The notes under the pieces: model-generated
The model's input: only the letters and a program-made list of their open reading frames with translations
Told to the model about the DNA's origin: nothing
The model's database searches: none
Assembly (NCBI GenBank): GCA_022823305.1
Contig: JAJDXK010000102.1
Location: 1 to 35,013, forward strand
Reading direction: 5' to 3'
Origin: Alphaproteobacteria bacterium
GTDB lineage: Bacteria > Pseudomonadota > Alphaproteobacteria > UBA828
Length of the DNA stretch: 35,013 nucleotides
Shown here: positions 24,660-32,214 of the stretch, piece by piece
Layout of the letters: each line of letters begins with the position of its first letter
How positions within the stretch are numbered: the stretch's first letter is position 1
Position numbers and translations under genes: made by a program

Positions 24660-25433
24660 ATGGCGAGGCTCGCGGGCAAGGTGGCGATCGTGACCGGGGC
24701 GACCAGCGGGCTCGGCGCGGCGGCGGCCCGGCGCATGGCCGAGGAGGGCGCGGCGGTTCTGGTCACGGGGCGGAGCGAGGAGCGCGGCCGGGCGGTCGCC
24801 GAGTCCATTGCGCAGGCCGGCGGCGCGGCCCGCTTCCAGCCCCTCGACGTGACCGACGAGGCTGCCTGGCAGGCGACGGTGGACGGCGCGATGGCGGTGC
24901 ACGGCCGCCTCGACATCCTCTTCAACAACGCCGGCACGACGCAGGCCGAGCCCATCGCCGAGGTGACGCTCGAGACCTGGCGGCGGATCATGGCGGTCAA
25001 CGCAGACGGCGTCTTTCTCGGCACGCGCAGCGCGATCCCCGCCATGCGCGAGAGCGGGGGCGGCTCCATCATCAACATGTCGTCGGTGCTCGGCATGGTC
25101 GGCACGGCGCACCTCGCCGCCTACACCGCGTCCAAGGGCGCGGTGCGCTACTTCACCAAGTGCGTGGCGCTGGAATGCGCCCGCGACGGCAGCGGCGTCC
25201 GCGTCAACTCCATCCACCCCGCCTTCATCGCGACGCCGATGATGGACGAGACGGCGATCCGCATGTTCGGCGACGCCGAGACGGGCGCGCGCGAGTTCGG
25301 CAAGCTGCACCCGGTGGGCCACGTCGGCGAGCCCGACGACGTCGCCAACGGCGTGGTCTACCTGGCCTCGGACGAGGCGAAGTTCGTCACCGGCACCGAG
25401 CTGGTGATCGACGGGGGCTACACGGCGGAATAG
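24660..25433 (+). CDS. Short-chain dehydrogenase/reductase (SDR)
   Basis: Classical SDR of 257 residues. The cofactor loop TGATSGLG lies at 12-19, NNAG at 89-92, then the catalytic Ser141 or Ser142, Tyr155 and Lys159 (YTASK). The end VIDGGYTAE is typical. NAD is likely from the acidic residue pattern after strand 2 (the equivalent position in GRSEER is less acidic, so NADP is possible). The gene diverges from the AidB-type gene and is followed by the glutaredoxin-DinB gene after 32 bases. Substrate unknown; possibly a cyclopentanol or 3-oxoacyl dehydrogenase-like activity. Confidence 0.93.
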   Translation: MARLAGKVAIVTGATSGLGAAAARRMAEEGAAVLVTGRSEERGRAVAESIAQAGGAARFQPLDVTDEAAWQATVDGAMAVHGRLDILFNNAGTTQAEPIAEVTLETWRRIMAVNADGVFLGTRSAIPAMRESGGGSIINMSSVLGMVGTAHLAAYTASKGAVRYFTKCVALECARDGSGVRVNSIHPAFIATPMMDETAIRMFGDAETGAREFGKLHPVGHVGEPDDVANGVVYLASDEAKFVTGTELVIDGGYTAE

Positions 25434-25465
25434 GGGCGGGCGCCCGCTCGCCGGGGAGACAGGTC

Positions 25466-26248
25466 ATGGCGGAGGAGTTCAGGGTGTACTGGCAGCCGGG
25501 CTGCTCCAGCTGCCTCCGGGCCAAGGAGTTCCTGGCCGCGCGCGGGATCGCCTACGAATCGATCAACGTCCGCGCGCAGCCCGGGGCGATGGAGGAGCTC
25601 GCGAACCTCGGTGCGCAATCGGTGCCGGTGGTGGCGCAGGGAGGGCGCTTCGTCTTCGCCCAGGACCTCGGCGACCTCGCGCGCTTCGTCGGCGTGGCGC
25701 TTGAGCGCGAGGTGCTGCCGCCGGCCGAGCTGGTACGCAGGCTCGACCTGATCCTGGCCGCGACGCAGCGCTACCTCGGCCAGTTTCCGGCTGCAGCTCT
25801 CACCGACGGCCTGCCGGGGCGCGAGCGCACCGTCCTCGACCTCGGCTACCACATCTTCGTGATCCCGGTGGCGTTCCTGGAGGCCGCAAACGGCGCTCGG
25901 CTCACCTTCGACTACTTCGAGCGGACGCCCGGGCCCGAGATGCGGAGCGCGGAGGGGGTCGCGGCCTACGGCGAGAGCGTGCGCGAGGCCCTCGCCGCCT
26001 GGTGGCGCACGGCGGAGGGAACGCCCCTCGGCACGCTGGACACATACTACGGCGTCCACGGCGCCGAGACCGTGCTGGAGCGGACGGCGTGGCACGCCGC
26101 CCAGCACGCGCGCCAACTCATGGCGCTGCTGGAGCAGCGCGGCATCGCGCCGGACGGCCCCCTCGGCGCGGCCGAGCTCGACGGCCTGCCGCTCCCCGAA
26201 GGCGTCTACGACGACGAGGTCGCGCTCGGGCCGGCCGCCGGCGGCTGA
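25466..26248 (+). CDS. Glutaredoxin-DinB fusion protein
   Basis: Protein of 260 residues with two unrelated domains. Residues 1-80 are a glutaredoxin-like fold with the redox pair C13-S-S-C16, and VPVV (53-56) carrying the cis-Pro. Residues about 85-240 are a DinB/YfiT-like four-helix bundle: His129 in LGYHIF and HAAQH (210-214, His210 and His214) fit the three metal-binding His of that superfamily. DinB-like proteins include bacillithiol and mycothiol transferases; fusion to a glutaredoxin suggests a thiol-transfer role, an inference. Start ATG with GGGGAG upstream. It ends 48 bases before the island at 26297. Confidence 0.85.
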   Translation: MAEEFRVYWQPGCSSCLRAKEFLAARGIAYESINVRAQPGAMEELANLGAQSVPVVAQGGRFVFAQDLGDLARFVGVALEREVLPPAELVRRLDLILAATQRYLGQFPAAALTDGLPGRERTVLDLGYHIFVIPVAFLEAANGARLTFDYFERTPGPEMRSAEGVAAYGESVREALAAWWRTAEGTPLGTLDTYYGVHGAETVLERTAWHAAQHARQLMALLEQRGIAPDGPLGAAELDGLPLPEGVYDDEVALGPAAGG

Positions 26249-26260
26249 GCCGGGCGCGAC

Positions 26261-26274
26261 GGACTCACGAGTCC
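26261..26274. promoter_or_regulatory. Small inverted repeat before the three-gene island
   Basis: GGACTC (26261-26266) and GAGTCC (26269-26274) form a perfect 6-base dyad around AC. It lies in the 48-base gap before the first island gene, so it is a possible operator or the end of the upstream transcript. Confidence 0.35.
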
Positions 26275-26296
26275 ATCAGCTCGCGGAAATCGAACC

Positions 26297-27085
26297 ATGA
26301 CGCTGGCAGACAGGATCAGACGGCACTGCATCACGCACCATGTCGAGCCGGCGCGCCGGACCGGTCGGGACACGGTGGCCATAAGAGCCGGCGACGTGGC
26401 CCGAAACATGGTCCTGAATAACCGCGCGCCGGCGGTGTGCAGCGCGCTCGGATCGAACCTGTTTCTGGAGCAGGCGGGGTTGCGGCTGTTGGAACGGAAA
26501 GGCCCGCATCAGAGCACGACGACCGAATTCTACTATGCCATTCTCGACTGGCCGGCCGAAGGCAATATGGATGGCAGCGACGGGAAGGAGCCGGTCGCGG
26601 TGCCGCAGCGCACTGCGGATGACGTTTCCCATCCTCGCACCCCTTTGCCGGATGATGATGCCGGAAACCGGCTCTATCTGGTCTCATGCGTAAAGACGAA
26701 GCGTTCCGAACCTGTTCCCGCAAAGGACCTCTATGTGTCCGACTGGTTCCGAAAGACGAGGGTCTATGTGGAGAAGACAGGGTGCCCGTGGCGCATTCTG
26801 TCCGCGCAATATGGCCTGATTCATCCAGAGGAAGACATCCGCCCTTATGAAAAGACGCTGAACAACATGCCTGTTGCAGAACGATGCGCTTGGGCAAGAG
26901 GCGTTCTTGCCAAGATCGAGCCGTGCCTTGACGGCGTCGATACCGTCGTCTTTTTCGCCGGGGAACGATATCGCGAGTTTCTTGAGCCGGAGTTGCGTAA
27001 ACGAGGTGTCGCCGTGTGCGTTCCCATGGCCGGTTTGAGCCGGGGCCGGCAGTTGGCATGGCTCAACGCCCGCGTTTATGGCTGA
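26297..27085 (+). CDS. DUF6884-type YaaA-like protein with extra N-terminal domain
   Basis: Protein of 262 residues. Residues about 1-85 are a small basic domain (VEPARRTGRDTVAIRAGDVA, then NRAPAVCSALGS), of a kind I recall at the start of McrB-like restriction proteins, possibly DNA binding. A linker follows (about 90-124). Residues 125-262 match DUF6884: YLVSCVKTKR (127-136), LSAQYGLIHP (168-177), RPYEKTLN and VVFFAGERYREFL. The segment LSAQYGL...IRPY parallels the YGVLRPLDLMQPY region I recall in E. coli YaaA, a DNA-binding peroxide-stress protein. The role is not established. It overlaps the GIY-YIG gene by 8 bases; codon use is less GC-rich than in neighbours. Confidence 0.72.
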   Translation: MTLADRIRRHCITHHVEPARRTGRDTVAIRAGDVARNMVLNNRAPAVCSALGSNLFLEQAGLRLLERKGPHQSTTTEFYYAILDWPAEGNMDGSDGKEPVAVPQRTADDVSHPRTPLPDDDAGNRLYLVSCVKTKRSEPVPAKDLYVSDWFRKTRVYVEKTGCPWRILSAQYGLIHPEEDIRPYEKTLNNMPVAERCAWARGVLAKIEPCLDGVDTVVFFAGERYREFLEPELRKRGVAVCVPMAGLSRGRQLAWLNARVYG

Positions 27086-27812
27086 CCGCCTCGCCGATAC
27101 GCTCCGCTTTTACGCGCTTCTCGACAGGCTCAAAGACCGCAATGGTGGGGCACGCGTTTTGGCCGCCTGTAATGGCAGCATGAACTGGCCGAGACGCGGG
27201 CTGTATTTCTTCTGCGAAGCCGGTGAAGCGCGGTCCGGTTCGGGCACGGGGCGCCGGGTCGTCCGTGTCGGGACGCACGGGCTGAAGGCCGGAAGCAGAA
27301 CCACGCTGTGGGGCCGGCTGTCTCAACATCGCGGCACGGCGCGCGCCGGCGGCGGAAACCACCGGGGTTCGATTTTTCGTTTGCTCGTCGGCATCGCGCT
27401 GGCGCGCCGTGACGGGATCGCCCTGCCGGTGTCCTGGGGCGTGGGCGGAGACCCCGGCACGGCTGCGAGACGGCTCGGCATGGACCGCGCTGGCGTCAAG
27501 CGAGTCGAGGCAAACCTTGAGGCGCGGGTCAGTCGTTGTATCGGCACCATGCCCTTTCTGTGGCTGGGCGCCGGCGATGAACCCGGCCCCTCAAGCGAAC
27601 GGGGCTTCATCGAACGCAACGCCATCGCCCTTCTGAGCGGCTATCGCGGAACGCCGCCGGACCCGCCGTCGTCCAACTGGCTCGGGCATTCCAGCGACCG
27701 CGACCGCGTGCGCCACTCCGGGCTCTGGAACAACAACCACGTCGACGAGACCTGCGATCCGTCGTTCCTCGATGCGATGGAAAGGCGGATCGAAGAAACC
27801 GAACCGTCGTAG
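27078..27812 (+). CDS. GIY-YIG-type nuclease
   Basis: Protein of 244 residues. The N-terminal half carries RGLYFF (40-45) and RVVRVGTH (60-67), which read as the GIY and YIG strands of a GIY-YIG fold, followed by an Arg/His-rich helix (WGRLSQHRG). A candidate metal-binding Glu lies in ERGFIERN (174-181). The C-terminal segment SNWLGHSSDRDRVRHSGLWN with HVDETCDPSFL is conserved in a group of similar proteins I recall. GIY-YIG enzymes cut DNA in homing, repair and restriction. It overlaps the DUF6884 gene by 8 bases and is followed by the HEPN gene after 12 bases. Confidence 0.72.
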   Translation: MADRLADTLRFYALLDRLKDRNGGARVLAACNGSMNWPRRGLYFFCEAGEARSGSGTGRRVVRVGTHGLKAGSRTTLWGRLSQHRGTARAGGGNHRGSIFRLLVGIALARRDGIALPVSWGVGGDPGTAARRLGMDRAGVKRVEANLEARVSRCIGTMPFLWLGAGDEPGPSSERGFIERNAIALLSGYRGTPPDPPSSNWLGHSSDRDRVRHSGLWNNNHVDETCDPSFLDAMERRIEETEPS

Positions 27813-27824
27813 GACTTGGAAACC

Positions 27825-28496
27825 ATGCCGGCCATTGTCAGGACCATCGATCAGGTTCCCCAACGTCAGCACAACGAGGACCGCCTGCGCCGGGCCGACA
27901 GCTGGCACAGGCGCGGCGAGAAGGCCACGTCGGACGCCGAGAAGTTCATCTTCCTCTGGATTTCCTTCAACGCAGTGTATGGCGCCGAAGTGGCGACGGT
28001 GGATTTCGAGGAGAATTCGAGAGAGCGGGACAAGTTCGGCACGTTTCTGCAGAACATCGTGGACCGCGACGAAGACGGCCTCTTGGAAGAGATTCTCTGG
28101 GGCAAGATCCCCGCATTGATCCGCCACCTGTTGGAAAACCAGTATGTGTTCATGCCGTTCTGGTACGCCGTATCAGGCTCCCAGCGAGCGAAGAACTGGG
28201 AGTTCCAGTTCCGACGTATCAATGAGAGTGTGTCTGAAGCCAGGCGATACAGAAACGTCCGCGGCGTTCTCTTGGAGGTCTTCTTGCGCCTCTATACGCT
28301 ACGCAACCAGCTTTTCCACGGCGGCGCGACTTACGCCACAGGGTGGGGCGGAAAGCAAGTCAAGGACGGCGCGCGAATCATGGAATGCCTCGTGCCGGTG
28401 ATCCTGGAGATCATGCGGGCCGATATCGAAGCGAATCCCGACTCCGATGTGTGGGGGCTGGTCGCCTATCCGCGCATCAACTACGACCAGGAGTAG
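27825..28496 (+). CDS. HEPN domain protein, putative ribonuclease
   Basis: Protein of 223 residues. It has the HEPN Rx4-6H motif as RNQLFH (Arg160 to His165) in a helical domain; the segment FIFLWISFNAVYG (41-53) is typical of a HEPN subgroup. HEPN proteins are commonly RNases in toxin-antitoxin, abortive infection and CRISPR systems. The ATG at 27825 is chosen over TTG at 27816 because it has AGGA at a normal distance. No separate antitoxin or MNT gene is visible. The stop lies 11 bases from the convergent HCCA-isomerase-like gene, so the island ends here. Confidence 0.78.
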   Translation: MPAIVRTIDQVPQRQHNEDRLRRADSWHRRGEKATSDAEKFIFLWISFNAVYGAEVATVDFEENSRERDKFGTFLQNIVDRDEDGLLEEILWGKIPALIRHLLENQYVFMPFWYAVSGSQRAKNWEFQFRRINESVSEARRYRNVRGVLLEVFLRLYTLRNQLFHGGATYATGWGGKQVKDGARIMECLVPVILEIMRADIEANPDSDVWGLVAYPRINYDQE

Positions 28497-28504
28497 CCTC
28501 CCGC

Positions 28505-28517
28505 CGGCTACCAGCCG
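28505..28517. terminator. Short hairpin between HEPN and isomerase genes
   Basis: CGGCT (28505-28509) and AGCCG (28513-28517) form a 5-base stem around ACC, at the end of the minus-strand gene and just past the HEPN stop. It is too short and lacks a T-run, so the terminator reading is weak. Confidence 0.2.
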
Positions 28518-29110
28518 CCGGTTTCGAGCCAGCGGTCGATCATCTCCAGGCGGTCGTGGCCCCAGAACATCTCGTCCTCCACGAACACCGTGGGCGAGCC
28601 GAAGACGCCGCGCTCCAGCGCCGCGTCGTTCTCGGCGCGGAGCCGGTCCTTGACCGTCTGGTCCTGCAGCGCCGCCACCAGCGCGTCCTTGTCGACGCCG
28701 AGCCCGGCCGCGGTCTCGACCACCGTCTCCGGCTGGCTGAGGTCGCGGTTGTCGGCGAAGTAGCCGCGATAGAGCGCGAGCGCGAGGTCGTGCGCCGTGC
28801 CCGCGTCGCTTCCCGCCAGCCAGTAGAAGGCGCGGCAGGCGGCGATGCTGTTGACCGGGAAGTTGTCCGGCTCGCTGAAGGCGATGCCGTGCAGGCGCGC
28901 CGAGCGCAGCATGTCGTGGCGCGAGTAGGGTCCCTTCATCGGCTGGTTCACCAGCGGGCTGCCGCCGATCTTCTGGAACACCGCGCCAAGCAGGAAGGGC
29001 CGCCAGGTCGCGCTGCGCCCGTGCTTCGCAGCGATCCCGTCGATGCGCTCAGCCGCGAGGTAGCCGTAGGGCGAGGAGAAGTCGAAGTAGAAGTCGATCG
29101 CGTCCGCCAT
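28508..29110 (-). CDS. 2-hydroxychromene-2-carboxylate isomerase/DsbA family protein
   Basis: Protein of 200 residues of the HCCA-isomerase group in the thioredoxin-like kappa GST/DsbA superfamily. The N-terminal DFYFDFSSPYGYL has the Ser-Pro in place of the CxxC of DsbA, the mark of this isomerase family, and GVFGSPTVFV contains the cis-Pro loop. HCCA isomerase is glutathione dependent in naphthalene breakdown, but no such pathway is visible here. It is the last gene of the thiolase/DUF1989/dehydrogenase operon, 5 bases after the dehydrogenase. The actual substrate is open. Confidence 0.88.
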   Translation of the reverse strand: MADAIDFYFDFSSPYGYLAAERIDGIAAKHGRSATWRPFLLGAVFQKIGGSPLVNQPMKGPYSRHDMLRSARLHGIAFSEPDNFPVNSIAACRAFYWLAGSDAGTAHDLALALYRGYFADNRDLSQPETVVETAAGLGVDKDALVAALQDQTVKDRLRAENDAALERGVFGSPTVFVEDEMFWGHDRLEMIDRWLETGGW

Positions 29111-29115
29111 TGTCG

Positions 29116-30267
29116 TCACTCCTGCGCCAGCGCACGGGCGATGACCAGCCGCTGCACGTCGCTCGTGCCCTCGTAGATGGTGCAGACGCGCTGGTCGCGG
29201 TAGATGCGCTCCACCGGAAAATCGCTCAGGTAGCCGTAGCCGCCGAGGGTCTGGATCGCCTTCGAGCAGACCCGCTCCGCCGTCTCCGAGGCGAGGAGCT
29301 TGGCCATGGAGGCCTCCTTCAGGCAGGGCTCGCCGGCATCGCGCAGCCGCGCGGCCTGCAGGGTGAGCAGCCGCGCCGCCTCGATCTCGGTCGCCATGTC
29401 GGCGAGGCGGAAGCCCACCGCCTGGTGCTCGATCAGCGGCTTGCCGAAGCTGGTGCGCTCCTTCGCGTAGGCCAGCGCGGTCTCGTAGGCGGCCCGCATG
29501 GCCCCGGTGGCCTGGGCGGCAACGCCGATGCGCCCGCCCTCGAGGTTGCCGAGAGCGATGGCGTAGCCCTGCCCCGGCTCGCCCAGCATGAGGTCGGGCG
29601 TCAGCCGCACGTCCTCGAAGACGATCTGGCAGGTGTCGTGCGCGCGCTGGCCCATCTTGGTCTCGTGGCTTGCGACCCGGTAGCCGTCGGCGTCGGTCGG
29701 CACCAGGAAGCAGCTGATCCCCTTCTTGCCGGCGTCGGGGTCGGTCACGGCGAAGACCATGGCGACGTCCGCCTTCGAGCCGCTGGTGATGAACTGCTTG
29801 GTGCCGCTGAGGCGGTAGCCGTTGCCGTCCGCCACCGCGCGGCTGCGCAGGTTGGACGCATCGGAGCCCGCCTGCGGCTCGGTGAGGCAGAAGCAGCCCA
29901 GCATGTCGCCGCGTGCGAGCGGGCGCAGGAAGCGCTCCTTCTGCGCAGTCGAGCCGGCGCGCAGGATGCCGGCGCAGACCAGCGAATTGTTGACGCTCAT
30001 CGCCGTGGACGTGCCGACGTCGCCGGCCGCGATCTCCTCCATGGCGAGCGCGTAGGCCACGTGGTCGGCGCCGGCGCCGTCCCACTCCGGCGGCACCAGC
30101 ATGCCCATCAGGCCGAGCTTGCCCATGCGGCCGAGCATGTCGTCCGGGTAGCCGCCCTCCAGGTCCCAGCGGCCGGCATGGGGGGCGAGCTCGCCGGCGG
30201 CGAAGTCGCGCGCCATGTCGCGCACCATCCGCTGCTCGTCGCTGAGGAAGAGGCCGTCGCCTGCCAT
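29116..30267 (-). CDS. Short-chain type acyl-CoA dehydrogenase
   Basis: FAD enzyme of 383 residues, the size of short/branched-chain acyl-CoA dehydrogenases. It has CLTEPQAGSDASN in the FAD-binding middle domain, FGKPLIEHQAVGF in the C-terminal domain, and the catalytic Glu366 in IYEGTSDVQ. The ATG at 30267 gives the usual N-terminal helix. It follows the DUF1989 gene after 11 bases and the isomerase gene starts 5 bases after its stop. Together with the thiolase it suggests a beta-oxidation or branched-chain acid branch. Substrate unknown. Confidence 0.93.
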   Translation of the reverse strand: MAGDGLFLSDEQRMVRDMARDFAAGELAPHAGRWDLEGGYPDDMLGRMGKLGLMGMLVPPEWDGAGADHVAYALAMEEIAAGDVGTSTAMSVNNSLVCAGILRAGSTAQKERFLRPLARGDMLGCFCLTEPQAGSDASNLRSRAVADGNGYRLSGTKQFITSGSKADVAMVFAVTDPDAGKKGISCFLVPTDADGYRVASHETKMGQRAHDTCQIVFEDVRLTPDLMLGEPGQGYAIALGNLEGGRIGVAAQATGAMRAAYETALAYAKERTSFGKPLIEHQAVGFRLADMATEIEAARLLTLQAARLRDAGEPCLKEASMAKLLASETAERVCSKAIQTLGGYGYLSDFPVERIYRDQRVCTIYEGTSDVQRLVIARALAQE

Positions 30268-30278
30268 GGCCCCTGCCC

Positions 30279-30878
30279 TCACAGCCGCTCGAAGGCGGCG
30301 TCGACCGGCACGCAGTCGACGCCGTTGATGGGCAGGATGTCCTGCGGGCAGCAGGAGAAGGCCACGACCGTGTCCATCTCCGCCCGCAGCACCACGTAAT
30401 CGCCGGGGCTGGAGACGGTGGGCTCGAAGGAGACCGAGCCGTCGGCGCCCACGGGGATGTTCATCCACATGTTCCAGGGGGACGGCGTCTTCGGCGCCTC
30501 GAGGCCGAGCGCCGCCAGCGCCGCGTGCAGGTTGTCCTCGCAGTTGTCGTGGTCCTCGCCGGCGCCCAGCAGAATGTAGCGCCAGCGGTCGCAGGCGGCG
30601 ATCAGCGTGTCGTGGATGCCGGGCGAGGTGTCCTCCACCAGGGTGAGGATGGGGCGGCGCTTGTTCGTGACCATGGTGTCGCCCGGCTTGGGGAAGACGC
30701 CGCCGATGGCAACGCGGGAATGCTCCATCGACATGCACTCGGCCATGTCGTCGGCGTTGAAGGCCCAGGTGTCCACCACCTGGGTGCCGTGGGTGTTGAC
30801 GAGGCGGAGTGATTCGCCCGCGCCCAGCCTGGTCGCCCGGCCCTTCCGCGCCGGGATGGTCTTGCGTGCACCCGGCAT
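30279..30878 (-). CDS. DUF1989 (urea carboxylase-associated) family protein
   Basis: Protein of 199 residues. Conserved DUF1989 segments are visible: GTQVVDTWAF (31-40), TNKRRPILTLVED (71-83), HDTLIAACDRWRY (89-101), DHDNCEDN (109-116), PWNMWMNIPV (134-143), PGDYVVLRAEMD (158-169) and SCCPQDILPINGVDC (175-189). His, Cys and Asp in these suggest a metal site. In other genomes such proteins neighbour urea carboxylase or guanidine carboxylase genes; none is present here. The ATG at 30878 has a GGGAGG ribosome site. It lies between the thiolase and dehydrogenase genes. Confidence 0.9.
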   Translation of the reverse strand: MPGARKTIPARKGRATRLGAGESLRLVNTHGTQVVDTWAFNADDMAECMSMEHSRVAIGGVFPKPGDTMVTNKRRPILTLVEDTSPGIHDTLIAACDRWRYILLGAGEDHDNCEDNLHAALAALGLEAPKTPSPWNMWMNIPVGADGSVSFEPTVSSPGDYVVLRAEMDTVVAFSCCPQDILPINGVDCVPVDAAFERL

Positions 30879-30888
30879 GACGGCCTCC

Positions 30889-32076
30889 CTAGTGCAGGCG
30901 CTCGACGGCGATGGCCGTGGCCTCGCCACCGCCGATGCAGAGCGCGGCCGCGCCCTTCTCCATGCCGTACTTCTCGAGCGCCGCCAGCAGGGTGATGACG
31001 ATGCGCGCGCCCGAGGCGCCCACCGGGTGGCCCAGCGCGCAGGCGCCGCCGTGCACGTTCACCTTGTCGTGCGGCAGGTCGAGGTCGCGCATCGCCGCCA
31101 TGGTGACGACGGCGAAGGCCTCGTTGATCTCGTAGAGGTCTACCTCGTCCGCGTCCCAGCCCACCGTCCCGAAGAGCTTCCTGAGCGCCGGCCCCGGCGC
31201 GGTGGTGAACCAGGCCGGCGCCTGGGCGTGTGTCGCGTGGCCGTGGATCAGGGCGATGGGCGTGAGCCCGCGCCTCTCGGCCTCGGAGCGGCGCATCAGC
31301 ACCAGCGCGGCACCCCCGTCGGAGATCGAGCTGGAGTTGGCGGCAGTCACCGAGCCGTCCTTGGCGAAGGCCGGGCGCAGCGTCGGGATCTTGTCGAGGT
31401 CGGCCTTGAGCGGCTGCTCGTCGCGGTCGACCACGCTCTCGCCCTTGCGGTGCTTCACCGTGACCGGCGTGACCTCGCCCGCAAAGGAGCCGTCCTCGAT
31501 CGCCGTCTTCGCGCGCGTGAGCGAGGTGATGGCGAACTCGTCCTGCTGCTCGCGGGTGAACTGATAGCTGCGCGCCGTCTCCTCGGCAAAGTGGCCCATC
31601 AGCTTGCCCTTGTCGTAGGCGTCCTCCAGCCCGTCGAGGAACATGTGGTCCTGCACCTGGCCGTGGCCCATGCGGTAGCCGCCGCGCGCGCGATCCAGCA
31701 GGTAGGGCGCGTTGGTCATGCTCTCCATGCCGCCGGCGACGACGACGGCGCCCGAGCCCGCCGCGATCAGGTCGTGGGCGAACATCGTGGCCTTCATGCC
31801 CGAGCCGCACATCTTGTTGATGGTGGTGCAGCCGACGTGCTCCGGGATCCCGGCGCCGATGGAGGCCTGGCGCGCCGGCGCCTGCCCCTGGCCCGCCGAG
31901 AGGATGTTGCCCATGATCACCTCGTCGACCTCGTCCGCCGCGACGCCGGCGCGCACCAGCGCCGCCTCGATGGCGGCCGCGCCCAATTCCGACGCCCGTG
32001 CGTCCTTCAAGTCGCCCTGAAACCCGCCCATGGGCGTGCGCGCCATGCCGACGATGACGATCGGATCATCCATCAT
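30889..32076 (-). CDS. Thiolase family acetyl-CoA acyltransferase
   Basis: Protein of 395 residues. The active-site Cys90 lies in NKMCGSGMKA (88-96) and the NEAFAV, GGACALGHPVGASGA and CIGGGEA motifs carry the other catalytic residues. The length and sequence fit acetyl-CoA acetyltransferase (acetoacetyl-CoA thiolase) or a 3-ketoacyl-CoA thiolase; substrate length is not decided. Two adjacent Met codons open the gene; the first, at 32076, has GGAGAG 8 bases upstream. It is the first gene of a four-gene operon and its 138-base leader holds two direct repeats. Confidence 0.94.
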   Translation of the reverse strand: MMDDPIVIVGMARTPMGGFQGDLKDARASELGAAAIEAALVRAGVAADEVDEVIMGNILSAGQGQAPARQASIGAGIPEHVGCTTINKMCGSGMKATMFAHDLIAAGSGAVVVAGGMESMTNAPYLLDRARGGYRMGHGQVQDHMFLDGLEDAYDKGKLMGHFAEETARSYQFTREQQDEFAITSLTRAKTAIEDGSFAGEVTPVTVKHRKGESVVDRDEQPLKADLDKIPTLRPAFAKDGSVTAANSSSISDGGAALVLMRRSEAERRGLTPIALIHGHATHAQAPAWFTTAPGPALRKLFGTVGWDADEVDLYEINEAFAVVTMAAMRDLDLPHDKVNVHGGACALGHPVGASGARIVITLLAALEKYGMEKGAAALCIGGGEATAIAVERLH

Positions 32077-32120
32077 GTTTCGTGCTCTCCCGCGTCCGGC
32101 AGCCGGATGCTGCACCGCAG

Positions 32121-32163
32121 CACATTACATAGTCGGTGAACCGGCGAATATCCACTTTACATA
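32121..32163. promoter_or_regulatory. Two direct repeats in the leader of the thiolase operon
   Basis: CACATTACATA (32121-32131) and CACTTTACATA (32153-32163) match at 10 of 11 positions and start 32 bases apart, close to three helical turns. They lie 45-87 bases before the thiolase ATG in an AT-richer patch, so they may be regulator sites around the operon promoter. Confidence 0.4.
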
Positions 32164-32214
32164 TCCCTCAACGGTGGGCGTTCACTCCGTTCGCTTGCCG
32201 ACGCGCCTCGCGCG

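Noticed and set aside
26249..28507. Island as a prophage remnant
   Set aside because: No integrase, att-like tRNA end, structural or lysis genes are visible; three small overlapping genes alone do not support it.
26238..28521. A 10-base inverted match, CCGGCGGCTG at 26238-26247 and its complement at 28512-28521, flanking the three-gene island
   Set aside because: Both copies lie in coding GC-rich gene ends, and a 10-base match of such composition is easily chance; no target duplication or transposase accompanies it.
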